The notes under the pieces are model-generated. The model was not told the DNA's origin. It saw only the letters and a program-made list of their open reading frames with translations, and made no database searches. Positions 37,741 to 50,244 of a DNA stretch of 64,000 nt are shown here, one piece after another (within the stretch, counting starts at the first letter, position 1; every line of letters starts with the position of its first letter). The stretch is from Mycteria americana (Eukaryota > Chordata > Aves > Ciconiiformes > Ciconiidae). The DNA lies in NCBI RefSeq assembly GCF_035582795.1, contig NC_134365.1:126457577-126521576 (forward strand), written 5' to 3'. A program made the translations under genes and the position numbers.

Positions 37741-38190
37741 GCCCATGTACGCACTGGATGAGACGCTCCCTGCGCTCCAGCAGGGTGACGTTTAACCCTA
37801 AACGAACTGTGAGGAAACGTCTCTGCTGCCAAAAAGGGTCTGTCCGCCCTCCCTCTCCCCAGCAACGCTTCCCCACCCCTTTCCCTGCAGCCAGCGTTGA
37901 TATAACCATGCGAGCAGCCAACTCAAACCAAACAGCCCTTCAACGTGTGTTTTGCTCGCTGAACTCCTGGAACCAGCACCGCACGTCGTGGAGTCAGACG
38001 CACAGCAGCGCCGGTGCAAAGGAAGCAGCCGGAGTGAGCGGTCTTGCTCTGGGGACAGGGGGAAGGGGAGCGGGGCCGCTCCTGTCGGCAGCAGCCCTCA
38101 GGTGCTGTCACATCACCGTTCGACAGGGCTCGTCCGAAAGCCACGTCAGGACGGCAGCCTCCAAGGGCCTGCTCCAAACGCAGGTTGGGG
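37741..38190. promoter_or_regulatory. CpG-rich block, candidate CpG island
   Basis: By hand count this 450-bp stretch holds about 30 CpG dinucleotides at roughly 58% GC, an observed-to-expected ratio near 0.75, against only a few CpG per 450 bp in the flanks. That meets the usual CpG-island limits. It contains a CRE-like tgacgttt at 37786-37793. Open frames cross it on both strands (37758-38237 plus, 159 codons; 37586-37921 minus), as expected for GC-rich DNA, and none is recognisable. CpG islands usually mark promoters of genes or non-coding RNAs, but a GC-rich decayed repeat could look the same. No transcript direction can be inferred. Confidence 0.4.
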
Positions 38191-38213
38191 GCCTGCTCCA
38201 AGGGCCTGCTCCA
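38165..38213. repeat. Three copies of a 12-bp unit
   Basis: The unit gggcctgctcca occurs at 38165-38176, 38189-38200 and 38202-38213. It borders the CpG-rich block and has no apparent function. Confidence 0.9.
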
Positions 38214-40570
38214 GCCTTTCAGACTGCGGGTTTGTAAGCTCACACGTGGTCATAAAACACGTGCCACAAAGCATTGTCTGCCATGCCTGACCTCAGTAGC
38301 TTCATGCTTGCTTTTGGTGAGAACAGCAAGGGCTTTCTCAAGGAGATGTTCTGTCATCTCCGCTACAGGATTTGATAAGAAGCAAGTGGTAAATGTCACT
38401 TGCACCTTCACTTACCAGCCAGCTGAAACTCAGCTTGATACTTTTGGACTTCCACTTCTAAGTGCTTGTTGCTTGACTGTTTCAACAATTTAGATAAGCT
38501 GGAAAAATGCAGCAAGGACACACACCAGCCTTCTGGTAATGAATTCGCTTCAAGCTACTTGATGATATATGGAGAGCAGCAGCTAAATCTAGCAATGACT
38601 TGTACTGAAAGCTACCACCAGTGATGAAGACCTGTTCTCACCACAGTATATCAGGTTTAAAAGTAGGCCTGAAAAGTGCTGAGGAGCCAGTGAGTAAAAT
38701 GTTGGCATTTTACTTTAAGAACCATGATTGGAGTGGAAGATGTTGCCTTAATAAAATATACTTTGTACCTGCTCTTAGTAAATCACAGAGAAATTGACAG
38801 TCTATACAGGAGTGGAAGGCTAGAGCTCAGCTTGCAAGCAGACTGAATTACTTCTCACTACAGATTTGAGGTTATTGGCAGACAGCCCATGTTGCCATTT
38901 AGTCCTCATAGCAAGCATGTTTTAAAAAATATTTTCCATATAGACAGACACACTGTAGCCACTGAGCCTCCAGAGAGCTGCCATATAGGCCCTCCTGCCC
39001 TTTGGAGGTTCTGGTTTGATTTCCAGGTAATACAAATCAAAACAGAAATTGCAATTAATTGCTAGTTCTCCACATGGCAATTAACAAAGAGAAGGGCAAA
39101 TTGTTCCCAAAGAACAAGGAGAAGCACACTGCCTTCTTTCCTCCCAAGAGCTACAAGCATGTCCCCATCTTGGAAGAAGAGGGACATTTCTGACAAAGTA
39201 CCGCACCCTGACCCCTCCAGGGCCCGATGGTTTTGTCACAGGCAGGAGCAACACTCACACTCCACAATCACCATATCTGCATCTACATGGATAAGGCAAG
39301 AGTTTGAAATTACATAATCATGATTTAACACTGCCATGTAATAGCCTGCTAAATCTTGGTAACAGCCGGTGACCAGTCACATTCCCAGAATGGCATTCCT
39401 GTTCTTCATCACTGCTCTTGCAAGTACCAATCTATAACCGTGAATTCATACGTTCAGAAAAAGCCAACAAACTGGAAAGGTAGGCAGACCTTCACCTATG
39501 GTAGGGCTGTAAGTAAAAAATGAGTAAACGTGGCTGTATGACATATGTGAGAAACACGTAAACACTAAAGAGCCCAAATCACAGGGAATGAACTCCACCT
39601 ACCCTCCGATCCATCACTGCTTGTGGTTCACTGGCTTTTTGTTGTGCTTTTTTTTTAAAAGCAATGTGTAGAAAGAGCCTAAATCATCAGTCCTCCCTTG
39701 GGCCAAATGGGCACAAGGAGGGGGCAAGCATTTGCAGGACTGACGCTTCCATGGCACTTGGTCAGCCAATGTCTAGAAACAAGGCGGCCAGGACGGCAAA
39801 AAGCTAGGGCCAGCTCTGTGACCTCTCGCAGTCCTGAAATTTGCTTTGAATAGAAACTGCTGTGTCTTTATTAGAATAATGTCTTCAGCTGTAACTGGGG
39901 AAATGCTAGGCAGAAAAAATTGATAACTGTAATGTTTGCTTATACTTGATTACTATATATCTTCTTCTTGTCCTTCTCCCTTTTATATTTTAGACAAGGA
40001 TATCCTCATATTTAAATGCCTCTTAGCTTGCTACTAAAATAACCAATGAAACACTTTCCAAAAAGCCTCCACGCAGATTTACTCATTAAGGTATCTTCTT
40101 TACCTTTCTCCTCAGGGAGCAGGAGTTCTCTATGGCCTATGCAGATACACTCACCTATGAGGTATTTTTATCAATGTATTACGGCTGCGTGTTAGTCCCC
40201 CTTTAGAGACACTCTTAGGCTATTGCTTTTTTGCACGATCAAAATAGAATTGCACCAACTCCTGGGTGACTAATTGATGCAAATTATACTGACATAGCTG
40301 GTGATTTTCCTACGTTAAATTAGCAAACATTTCAATGCAAAAGTCATTAAAAAAAGGGAAGAACTAAGTAAATAAAAATGCTATTTGTTGTGTTGTTGGC
40401 TAGGCTGAATCCACTAATGCTTTTAAAATTATTTTCTTTTAATCAGCTCAGCCAAAATTCAAAGGCCATTGTTTTAACATTACTGTGTCATTGTCTGGTT
40501 GGGTCTAGTTTGAAACTGTGGCTGGACAAGAATTTGCACAGTTGCAAGAACTATGGTGGTATCAGTACTC

Positions 40571-40628
40571 GGGATGGAGGGACAGAGGGAGAGGGGAGGG
40601 AGGGACGGAGGCAGGGACGAAAGGAGAC
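40571..40628 (+). repeat. Purine-rich G-run tract
   Basis: Almost unbroken purine sequence with many GGG runs separated by one to four bases (for example gggagaggggagggaggg). It meets the simple pattern for a G-quadruplex on the plus strand. Confidence 0.8.
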
Positions 40629-42934
40629 AAGGTTTTTTATTACAGAAGGACGACATATCTGCATTCAGCTCAAGGATTAGTCAGAACTTCCTTCTCTTCT
40701 TGCATTTTTTTATGTCATTAACAGACTGCTTTTCAGAAACCAAAACCTCAGTGAGAAGATCCAGAAAAATGTATCTGTTTTAATAACTATTTTCTCCTGA
40801 CTTTCCCAAAATATCCTCTTTTCAGTTTGACAAATAGACTTTTAGTAATAGCCTCCCTTCTCCAACCTTCCCCAAACCAACCTCATTATTTCCAAAGCCA
40901 TTTTGGCAAAGCAGTCATTCGAATTTTTATAAAGGTCGTAAATGAAGAGCCTTGACCATCTCCAGCCCTCTTCACAACATAGGCATGAACTGTAGGTCAG
41001 CACCGGGCAGTAACCAGAATTCGTAGCACAAAAGTGAGATGCTGAGGAAACCTGTAAATGAAGCATTTAAAATGGCATATAGTTCCTCATCTACAGTCTT
41101 GCGTAGGAAGACTGTGCAGTGGAGACAGGTCCAGCCCAGCACAAGAAGCTGCACCACTACCACAGATGCACTGAACAGCTTTGGGTGAAAGACCCTGTCA
41201 CCTGCTTTCTGCCAGTGCAAGGGCTGACCGTGAGCATGGCCTCAGGGTGGGAAGGCAGCGAGGACTGCTGTCCCAGGGCACCTGCAGGAGCAGGGGAGGG
41301 GAAGGTGCCAGGTTGAAGAATGCTGCTGTCTGTCTCTCATGCCACTTCATGGCCTGGAGAAGCCGGCAAGTCCTCCAGTGTTGCCTAAAATAGCTGGAAC
41401 ACGTAGACAGCTACTTCAAAAAATGTGCCTAGGGTGCTCATGGGCACTTCTCTTGGAAAACTCGCTTCACTCTTTCCTTACCCAAAACACTTTCCCTTTG
41501 AAGTTCACTCATTGCATGCCAACACATGAGTGTCTTCTAATCTAATGTTAACAGGAGAAAAAAACTGATCCTAAATCTCATGATGCAACTATGACTCCCC
41601 TGGAAAAACAGGCAGTCTTGTAGCTGTAACCTTCCTCTTCAGACTCCTGTTGTCCCCCTTGCTCTCTTAGTTCTTTAATCTCAGTAACAGGCTTGTGACT
41701 AACATAACATTTTAAGAGCTTTGGCGCAGGGATCACAGCATTTTCCTGGAGTTAGGATGTGATTACGACATTCAAAGATGTGATACATTAATAAAAATAA
41801 TCTGCTACAACACAAGGAATATCTTGAAGCATATTTATTAATTCCACTGGGATTATATGAACTTCTCAGATCCTTAGGAATGTCTTGTATTGTGCTATAA
41901 TTTATGCTACTGTGCTAGGGAGACTAGAGCTGGTACCAGCCTGCTTATCTGTCTATGAACAGGTCAAGGATTAGGCGTTATCAGCGTATTAATAGACTTG
42001 CCCGGAGAGAACAGGAGTAAATGCATCATCAATAAAGGCAACTTTGCTAAAGTTAAAAATTGTTGAGTTTCTAAAGTCTGTTGCAAAGTACATTGAGTAC
42101 ATTGGGTACCTCTGAACAGAGAAAGTGTAGCTCTACGGTGACTTCCAAAGCAAAATTCTGCCGTGGGATAAGAGCACAGGGCATCTGCAGGAAACCTGTT
42201 CTGCTGATGAGCCCACAGGCAGCTGGGCTGGAGCATCCTCTCTCCATGGGAGGGTAGCAGAGAGGGAGCCCGTGCCTAGCAAGGACAACAGGGAGGCCAC
42301 GGTGGTGTGTTGTGTCAGAGTCTATTTACCTCTGGGACATTCCTGGGGGGTTGTGGCAAGAAATTAAATGGGGCTGCTCAGTGAAGGTCCTGCAAGGGGA
42401 TTTCCACCAGAGTTGTGTGGATATCAAGTTCTTTATGGCTTAAGAAATTATTTACATTGTATGGTTTGAAGTCTTCCCTGCTTTGCTGTCTGAGAACGAA
42501 GGCAGCCCCCTCAAGACACTGCTTGGCCTTTTGTGACCATGCTGCAGAGCACATGCTGTTAACACCTGTGACCACCCATGTTTGGATTCCAGGTCCCAGG
42601 GGGATGGTCATAACCAAAGCTTCCTTAGGCTGTTGCTTTGTTTACGCCCTCTTTATATGCGACAACAATGTGTGCCTGGTCTATACCCTGTGCTTTGTGC
42701 TTTTATAACTCTATTATAAATTGATTGATTGCTGCAATCAGCTAAACTTGGGGGGCTGCGGGGTGGTTAATATTCAAGCATGCAGATCAGCCACATGGCT
42801 TTATATCTATCTACACAAATTCTCATGTCTTGCTCACCAGGTACAAAAAGGTGTTCAGAAGCAAGGCTTTATTCCGCACAGAAAAAGGTTTGTTTAACCT
42901 GAATAGTGTCGCTTAATGCTGACACCGGAAAGTC

Positions 42935-42960
42935 AGAAACCTGCACATCAGCAGGTTTCT
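42935..42960. other. Perfect 10-bp hairpin followed by a T run
   Basis: agaaacctgc (42935-42944) and gcaggtttct (42951-42960) are exact inverted repeats with a 6-base loop; tttta follows. The shape is that of a small hairpin with a Pol III-like stop. No promoter boxes are seen, so a transcript is not claimed. Confidence 0.7.
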
Positions 42961-43540
42961 TTTATAATCTCTGGAGGTTCTACTTCAGCTCTTCTCTGCC
43001 CAGCTTGAATGTCTATTTGCCTCATCACAAATGATTGCCGATTTATTGTCAAGGGTAAAATTACCTACTCTAAATCCCTGCTAATTACCTCACTTACAAA
43101 AAATGATGAAGAAAAAGACTAGGTGGGTTTTTTTGTTCCTCCAGGATTTTACTGGGCTAATATCCCTCAACCCTAAATTGAGGCTAAGGCAAATTATATC
43201 ACAAAAAGCTATATTAGAGTAATAATAAGAATTTGAATTGAAGTTGCAAAAGTGAAGAATTTCAAAGATAGTCTGAAATTCCAATCTAGCAGCCTCTCCT
43301 TTACCACATCCTGTAAGCACAGCGACTTTACAAAATAAAAGTGTACTGCCTACAGATTGGAAACCCGTGAGCTACACCAGTACTAGCAAACCAAACAGGG
43401 CCATGGCCTGGGCTCAAACACCACCTGTGAATGTCCATAGTGTTTACCTGTTAGCACATCCCTGGTATGGTTTAGGTTCATGCCCGTCAGCACTCTGCCA
43501 CGCAACGTCCATGCACGGTCCAGAAGCAGCACTGAGCCAT

Positions 43541-43582
43541 GGCTATACATGGGCAAGGACATTGGCTACATGGGCAAGGACA
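43541..43582. repeat. Near-perfect tandem duplication of about 20 bp
   Basis: ggctatacatgggcaaggac at 43541-43560 and ggctacatgggcaaggaca at 43564-43582 differ by a two-base indel. Confidence 0.85.
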
Positions 43583-44861
43583 CCCGCTCCCTGGGAGAAG
43601 AAAATGCAGCAGTATGGGAGCAGGTAGTGCCACCTCACGCGCCTCAGTGAGAAAGAGCTTGCTCTCATCTGTTTTACTTCCTAAAACAGGCATAGTTAGT
43701 TAGTATTTTTATAACAATAAGCCCCAGGACAATACTTTAGTCTTTGCATCCAGATTTCTTTTCCTTTTTCTCCCTTCTGTCCTTTCTGCTTTGGATTGAG
43801 CCGTATCCTCAGTGCATTCCTCCACTCCCCTTGGCATGTCAAGAAACTTAACCGAGTCTGACTGCACTCAGATCAAGCACAGCTCCTCAAGGGAACTGAG
43901 CAACCCAAATAAAATTAAAGTAGGGATTAAGATGAATAGGGGAGGATGTGATTAACACAATCAATTAACGCAAGTTCTCCTGTGTGGAATAAGACCTACC
44001 ACATGGTAAATTCTCATTAAGTTACTCATTTTATCATGGATGAACATACAGATAACCCAGTGCAGTCCCTTTTAGTAGTCGATGTCCACAATACAGGCAG
44101 AAGTAAAAACGGGTATAGCCAAGTTCAGGCCTTCCCGCTGGCACGGCTATGGCCGAGTGCTCTGGCAGACAAGGGGGCTGATTTCCCCTGTGACGGGGCC
44201 AGCAGCTGAGTTCAGGTACTCACATTTCCAGACTTGGAGAGGTCTGTCTGCGCAGGCTGAGCATCCTGCTTAAGCCTGTTTGTGCAAATCCATGTGGGGA
44301 AAAAGGAGGATGGGGAGCAAGAAATATGTAATCTCCTGTTTTAAATATACATCAGATCCAGCCTGGGGAGTCAGATCAGCAAACACTGAGTGCGGAGCAC
44401 CCGGAGCCACGGCGCAGTCCTTGGTCCAGATCTCTGCCTCCACAGTAACTGAGGGTGGCTGGCAGGGACAGTAAGTTGTTTACTTCAACGTTTATCTGTT
44501 TTAGAGAGGACTAAAATGAGCACTTTGCTAAGGCATTCACAGACCTTCTCTGGAAGCAGGGGAATATGGAAGCACAGGAATTTAGGAACGACAAGAGGCA
44601 GCCCCAGACGCATTCCTGGCTGCTATCGTTTCCTGGCCCCTTGCACTTCTCCATTGCCTTGTGCAACTGCTCCATCCTTCCTTCTAGACTGTTCCTCCAA
44701 ACGCCCGGTTTTGCTGTCACCTCTGCTCTGCTCTCAGCACCAGTTTTGCTCCTCTCTTCCCAGTCCTGGCTGTCCTAGGCTCCTCATCCAGCCACTTTTC
44801 CCCCTGCAGCTCACAGCCCAGTTTCAGCATGCTGCTCCAGCGCTGCCTGTAGTGCCTGGCA

Positions 44862-44921
44862 GTGTGTGTGTGTGTGTCCGTGTGTCCGTGTGTGTGCGTG
44901 TGTGTGCGCACACGCGTGCAC
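44862..44921. repeat. TG microsatellite with CG steps
   Basis: A TG repeat interrupted by two 'tccg' units. The part 44887-44921 is 35 bp of strict purine-pyrimidine alternation including cgcacacgcg, a strong candidate for Z-DNA and a likely length polymorphism. Confidence 0.9.
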
Positions 44922-47900
44922 CAGCTGCAGGCATTTGTATCTGTTATGCAGTTCAGCAGGCTACATTAGACTAAATGCTTCCACAATTGACAAAATGCAT
45001 TTTCCCACTTTAATAAAAGCGAGCCAGAGAGAATTTTATTTCTTTCCTCATTTACTCTTACAAAAAGGCACAGTGGTGTTGCTCTAGGGCTTTTAAAATG
45101 ATGTGACGGTCATCTCCTTAAATAAGTAACACTTACCGTCATCGCAGGTTCCTGAAGAGCCTCCCCACACCCACCACCCGGCAGACCCAAAACAAGCAAG
45201 GTCCTGCTTGCCTGAGCAAGGGCTGCTCCAGAGGTTGCCATCATAGGGCTGGGGTAACATCAGGCACTGCGTGAGCAAGACACGGGTTTCAGTCCCAGTT
45301 GACGGGGGCCATTTCTGAGGTATGACAGTCCCTGCCCAGCCAGCTGCTTTCCGTCTCACAGTATTTCAGCTATGTAAAATACGGTGATAACATTAATGCC
45401 AGTTCCAGAGTTATTCACAAGGTTAGCCATATTTATCTCTGTAAATTGTGATCTTATTAAAACCTGAACGCATTAGGAAATACCTTGAGCACAGGTTCCA
45501 ATAAAGCAAGTCTCTTCAGAAAAGGGAGGTGAAAAGCCAGGTGCATACCCTTTCATGAAAGCATGTAGAGATATCAAAGGGGGATGAGGTTGTTTTTCGG
45601 CTCCTTTTGTTTGTACAAAAGCTGTTTGGCATCTATGTTGTATGTGTTTGTTTGTTTGGCAATGGTCTGCCATATGGCTTTTCTCTTTCCTTCCAACTGC
45701 AGCTCTGTGTTTTCTAAGAAGCATAAATCAGAATGACAGGTAAAGTAACAAGACTTTTGTCAAAAATATATGCACCTCTAGTGTTTTAAGAGCATGCTGA
45801 TGTAGCATGTATATGTTGTGTTTTGAAGAGAGACAAATTGCCTCCCACCCCTCCAATGCATGGCTGTCCTCCCCTCCTGCACGGCAAAACCCCATTTCTG
45901 TACCCAGGTGCAGGTTTCCTTCTTTCTTTCAGTTCTTTCCTTCCAAAATGTCAGTCTTTTAGGTACACGTCCAAAACACCAACCTTCTACTCAGCTCAGA
46001 AAGGACAATTCAAAGCTGATATCAAAATCAGACTCCCTCCTTTTTCATGTTTTGTTTGTTTGTTTTGATTTGTACCATTTCCCTCAAAATAAGCCAACTT
46101 TGCTCTTACAGCCATTCCTCCTTACGAAAACAGCTTAAAATATTTACCTCAATGAAACCTGGACACCTGCCTTATTTCAATAATCTCTCAGTGCTTTAAG
46201 TGAAGCAGATGCTGTTGAGTCAGACCAGCAGAACCTGTACTGTTCCTAGTCATTTTTGTTATCTAGATTCTCCCTTTTTAAAAAAAATGCCCTTAATCTG
46301 TATATCACCCGGTCTCCAAGAGGGTTACAAAAGGCCACTTTTGAAAAGAAAATATTGCACAACATCTGGAGGCTGCAGAGTCCGCTCTGCCCAGCCTCCT
46401 CCCTGGGCTGGAGTCAGCTGTGCATCCTGCTGACTCAGACCCGCCACGCTTTCAGAAGAGTAAAATATGACTAAAAAGTGCTAAAGTAAGTGTTCCTCTA
46501 TAATTAAAATTTGCCAGCTATGTCTAAATGAGTTCAAAATACCTTTTCCAGAAAACACTATTCCTACAAAATGAGATTTTTCTTTTCAGATCAAAGAATA
46601 GTTTTAATAAACAAGGACAAAATTATCTGTCGCAGCATTTCTGACAAAAGACAGTGATTAAATTGCTTGAGTTTCTAACCTGAGCCTTCTGAACTTCTGA
46701 GAAGCTTTTCCTGGTCAGGTGTGGGCAGCAGCCCGCCCCTCATGGGGCTTCCCTGCTGTGCATGGACCCCAGGGCCAGGTCCCGTTAGCACCACGCAACT
46801 GCACTAAGTGGGTGACCAAGGGTTGTGGTCCCTGTGATCACCTGAGAAAGCAGCAGACAGAATCAGTGGCTGCTTCGTACCTGTCTGCTGGGTTATTTAT
46901 ATCGAAGAGAAGGTCACGCAGTCTCGGGAAACACCAAAACGCGGCATCCCTCCTTTAGCTCCTTTAGAGCTCTCTCAGCCAGTTCCCTTGGTTTCCTCCA
47001 CGGCAACGAAAGCTCTTCCCCGCAGCCACTGTGCTCCTACAGCTGCCAGGGAAGGTGATGGCGCGGCACAGCAGCAGTTTTGCTCCAGAGGCTGTAGGCA
47101 GCGCCTGTGCGGCAGCCACCAAAGACCAGGCTTCTAGCGAAGAGATATTTCTGGGGAGGTTTCCAAGAGGCTGCTGGCTGCTACGCAAGGTGACCGAGGT
47201 CTCTCTGGTGCGGCTATCCCAGCTAGTTTTCCAGACGTGTTTTGTAAAATTATTGAAATTTCTATTGACAAAATCCTTGAAAATGACAAATGGTTTTCCT
47301 CTATTTCATCAGATTTACCATGAGCTAAACAGCATCAAAAGCATGCAAATTATTACAGAGGGAATCTCTGTTCTACTGGTGTCACTTCAACACAGTCAGA
47401 AGAAAATCACAATAGAAGCATTTTCTCACGTGTCCAAGAAGCTACATTAGGAATATGGCCTTGGAGGAATAAAAAAAAATTCTCTTTTACTTAAGTGTGA
47501 CAAACTTTTTTATAATTGTTCTTATTGCTTATTACTGACCCAAAACTCAGGCCAGATTAAAATATCAAGAGACGGGCCCATATGGCAGACATTCATGGTC
47601 ACGCTAAGCATTAAATGGATGGATGAGCAGATTAAAAAAAATAGCTGCATATCATAACACTGAAAAAGGCATTAGGCATATTCTCTGGGTCGAGAGGAGG
47701 GAGGAACACTACGAAAAGGGTAAATTGGGAGTGGGAGGCAAGGGCTGAGCTGGGGACCTTCTCTTCTACCTTCTGTTTTTTAATGAAGAAGAAGAGGGGT
47801 CTGGGAGAGTGGCTGTGCAAAGAGACAGGGCAGCTGAATGGAAAGAGATCAGATCCCAGGTGTGCCTCAAAGAGCAGAGTTGGAGAAGCAAGTCTCCAGC

Positions 47901-50244
47901 TCCCGAAAGTAAACCCGTAAGTTTTCAGGACACAGAAATCTATGAGGCAGCCTCTTGGGAGCTGAGTGGGGTTTCCACAGCTCCTTGAAGGCTGAAACCC
48001 CAGGCTCCTCCATCCAGCACTCGTCCCAGGCCCACCCCTGGATGGGTGGGAGCACCTCACCAGAGGAAGCTTCACCTTGCACAGCTGCAGCACAGCTGCC
48101 AGCGCAGACATGGCAGGACAGCAGGCTCTTCAGAGCATGCAGAGATTTGTTCACCTCTCAGTGGCGAGAGCCCTAAAGGATTTAAAACGGTTAAGCTACA
48201 TTTTTTCACATGTTTGAATCATGCTCTATTTCTCCATGCTTTATGGCAATGATGAAGTAGTTGGCCGGTAAGACAATCCCGCTCAGGTAAACTCTTAAAA
48301 ACCACGATCATATTTGCCTACGGCTTGGCTTGTAAAGATAAAATAATGGAATAATAAATCCTCCTCCCCCATCACTGAGGAGCTTTGTTTTTCCAAAGTT
48401 AAATAACTTGGTGGATTGTGGCAGCACACAATTTACCCTTTCAGCATGTGAGTCACAATCTACTTTAATTACTTAAGTAATCCAGTCCCCGAGCCCCGTT
48501 TATGGTGGGCACCATTGCACCGTTTGGCATCCAGCCCATGATTTGTAGATGCATCTGAATCTCCCACATGCGTGCAGTGCTCCCTACATAAAACTTTATA
48601 TATTCCTACACTCCTTCCAGGAGTCATATATTATTTACATCATCTGTATTGCAAACATATCAGAAGCGCACTACGGTTTTCTCTGGAGTTCAGCTGGCTT
48701 TTCATGTTTCCCATGCCTGAAAGTACATTAAACATTCCTGCTTCATCCTGTATCTCCACTTTACTGACTATACGGCCTCTTTTATGCAGAGCAGTACTCC
48801 CCCTGTAAGTAGGTGAAGGTTTGTTTACTCACATAATGCAGGACGGCTCCTAAGCTAGTAATTCTGAAAAAGCAAATGTAATGGCAGTGAGAAACAACAG
48901 AAGGAGCCGGGTGGCAATATTTCCTCCTCTGAACATTTGAATGGGCTTGGCTAGAAGTGAAGGAGGACTGAAAAAACGAGAAGATAGCTAGGTGGGATCA
49001 CCAGGAAGGAAACAAGCTGCGTTTGGCTCTGCAGTTATGGTAACTGGTAGGAGCAGTGGGGAAAGCCGGTACGGAGAAAGAGGAGGAAGGCAGCCTCGCA
49101 GTGTTCCCATGTGCATGGCCGGGCTGCAGGCTACCTCTCCTGCAACCGCCCCAAGTTCTGGGAAATCACTTATGTGGCTTTTGAAGTCTTTGTTCTCAAA
49201 TGGATCCTTTGTTGCTTCAGATATTGATCAGCTTACAAGCTGTTCTGGGCAAACACAAGAGGAAAAGTATCGTTTGGGAGAAGAGTGGAATGTTGCAGAA
49301 AGTAACATTTCTAGAGCACACATTAGAACCAGATGTTCCACTCAAAAGTATTTGTGGTCAGGGACTACGCTGAGACATAACTGCTATAAAGGGAAAAACC
49401 CAGAATTACAGCACACTGGATACAAGAAAAAGTTACACCAAGAGAAAAAAGAAGATTGAAGAAGGATATATTAGGTGTCCTGCACTGACAACTGTAATTA
49501 CAGGTCACTAGCCAAGCAAGGAAAGGGTTGGATCCAGCTCCCACCTCTTCCACAGATGTGCTGCTGGACTTTGCTCAAACCACATCGGCTTCACTTCAGT
49601 GTTGACTAAGGACTTGAGGGCTTTGCCACACTGAGGGGTTTTATTTTCCTCTCTCGCTGTGCTTTAGTCATAAAGAGTGGATGCAGCCCAGAGGCGGCCA
49701 GTTGTGGGAGGGCTGGCAGGGGAAGGGCTGGCATGGCAAGACACTTGGTCGTTTCTTCAGGTCATTTCAAATGGTCATTTCTTCAGGGCACCACACAGAG
49801 TGTGAGGAGGAGAAAGGTGGCCGTCAGTCCCTCAGGGCCCTTCCCAGCCCAGCAGACTCTTCCCAGGGTGAGGATCCCCTTGTAAATGGGGATCGGGCTG
49901 TTTCTCTGCCATTTTGAAGAGCTGTGAGGGACAAATTCCCTGATACGTTTAGGTCACCCACATGATACGGTGATGGAAGATGTGGAAAAGCATACAAATA
50001 AAAATAAATAAATACTTCAGTCATAAATGTTAATGACAGAAAAGCGTAACAGAAGAACAGCCATCCTGTCATCATACAGAAAAGCAAAGATTCACCTGGC
50101 TCTATACCCTGAGCGTGGTCAGAAGGGAATGCTCCAGTGAAGCATATGAGGAGTAATGCAGACACTGAGTCACCCTCCCCTGCCTCCCAGCCTCTGGTCG
50201 TCAGCGACATAGTGACTTCTGAGCTGGGGGTTTCATCCTGAACA
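44922..50244. other. No gene recognised
   Basis: I recognise no gene. Frames at 47031-47450, 47632-48111 (minus), 48992-49459 and 49824-50309 (minus) of 139-161 codons show no known domain. A patch at 46938-47240 has about 14 CpG in 300 bp and is a borderline CpG cluster overlapping the frame that starts at 47031. (gttt)n-like runs lie at 45645-45657 and 46050-46065. A regulatory candidate at 48400-48560 is listed separately. Confidence 0.5.
48400..48560. promoter_or_regulatory. Unique block with AP-1-like site and 14-bp palindrome
   Basis: tgagtca-type sequence (tgagtcac at 48449-48456) lies 12 bp before a perfect 14-bp palindrome, attacttaagtaat, at 48468-48481, which contains paired homeodomain-like half-sites. 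No repeat signature is present. Enhancer function is only a possibility. Confidence 0.2.

Larger units (their letters stand above)
38214..44859. other. No gene recognised; contains G-rich tract, hairpin and a small duplication
   Basis: I recognise no gene. Frames are short (at most 149 codons at 38044-38493, partly in the CpG-rich block) and unrecognised. 38500-40560 is AT-rich with no visible repeats. The G-rich tract, the hairpin at 42935 and the duplication at 43541 are listed separately. A mildly CpG-enriched patch lies at about 44110-44430. Confidence 0.55.

Noticed and set aside
44516..44974. 152-codon frame with a V-C-V-C-V-R-type repeat
   Set aside because: The repeated residues come from translating the TG microsatellite.
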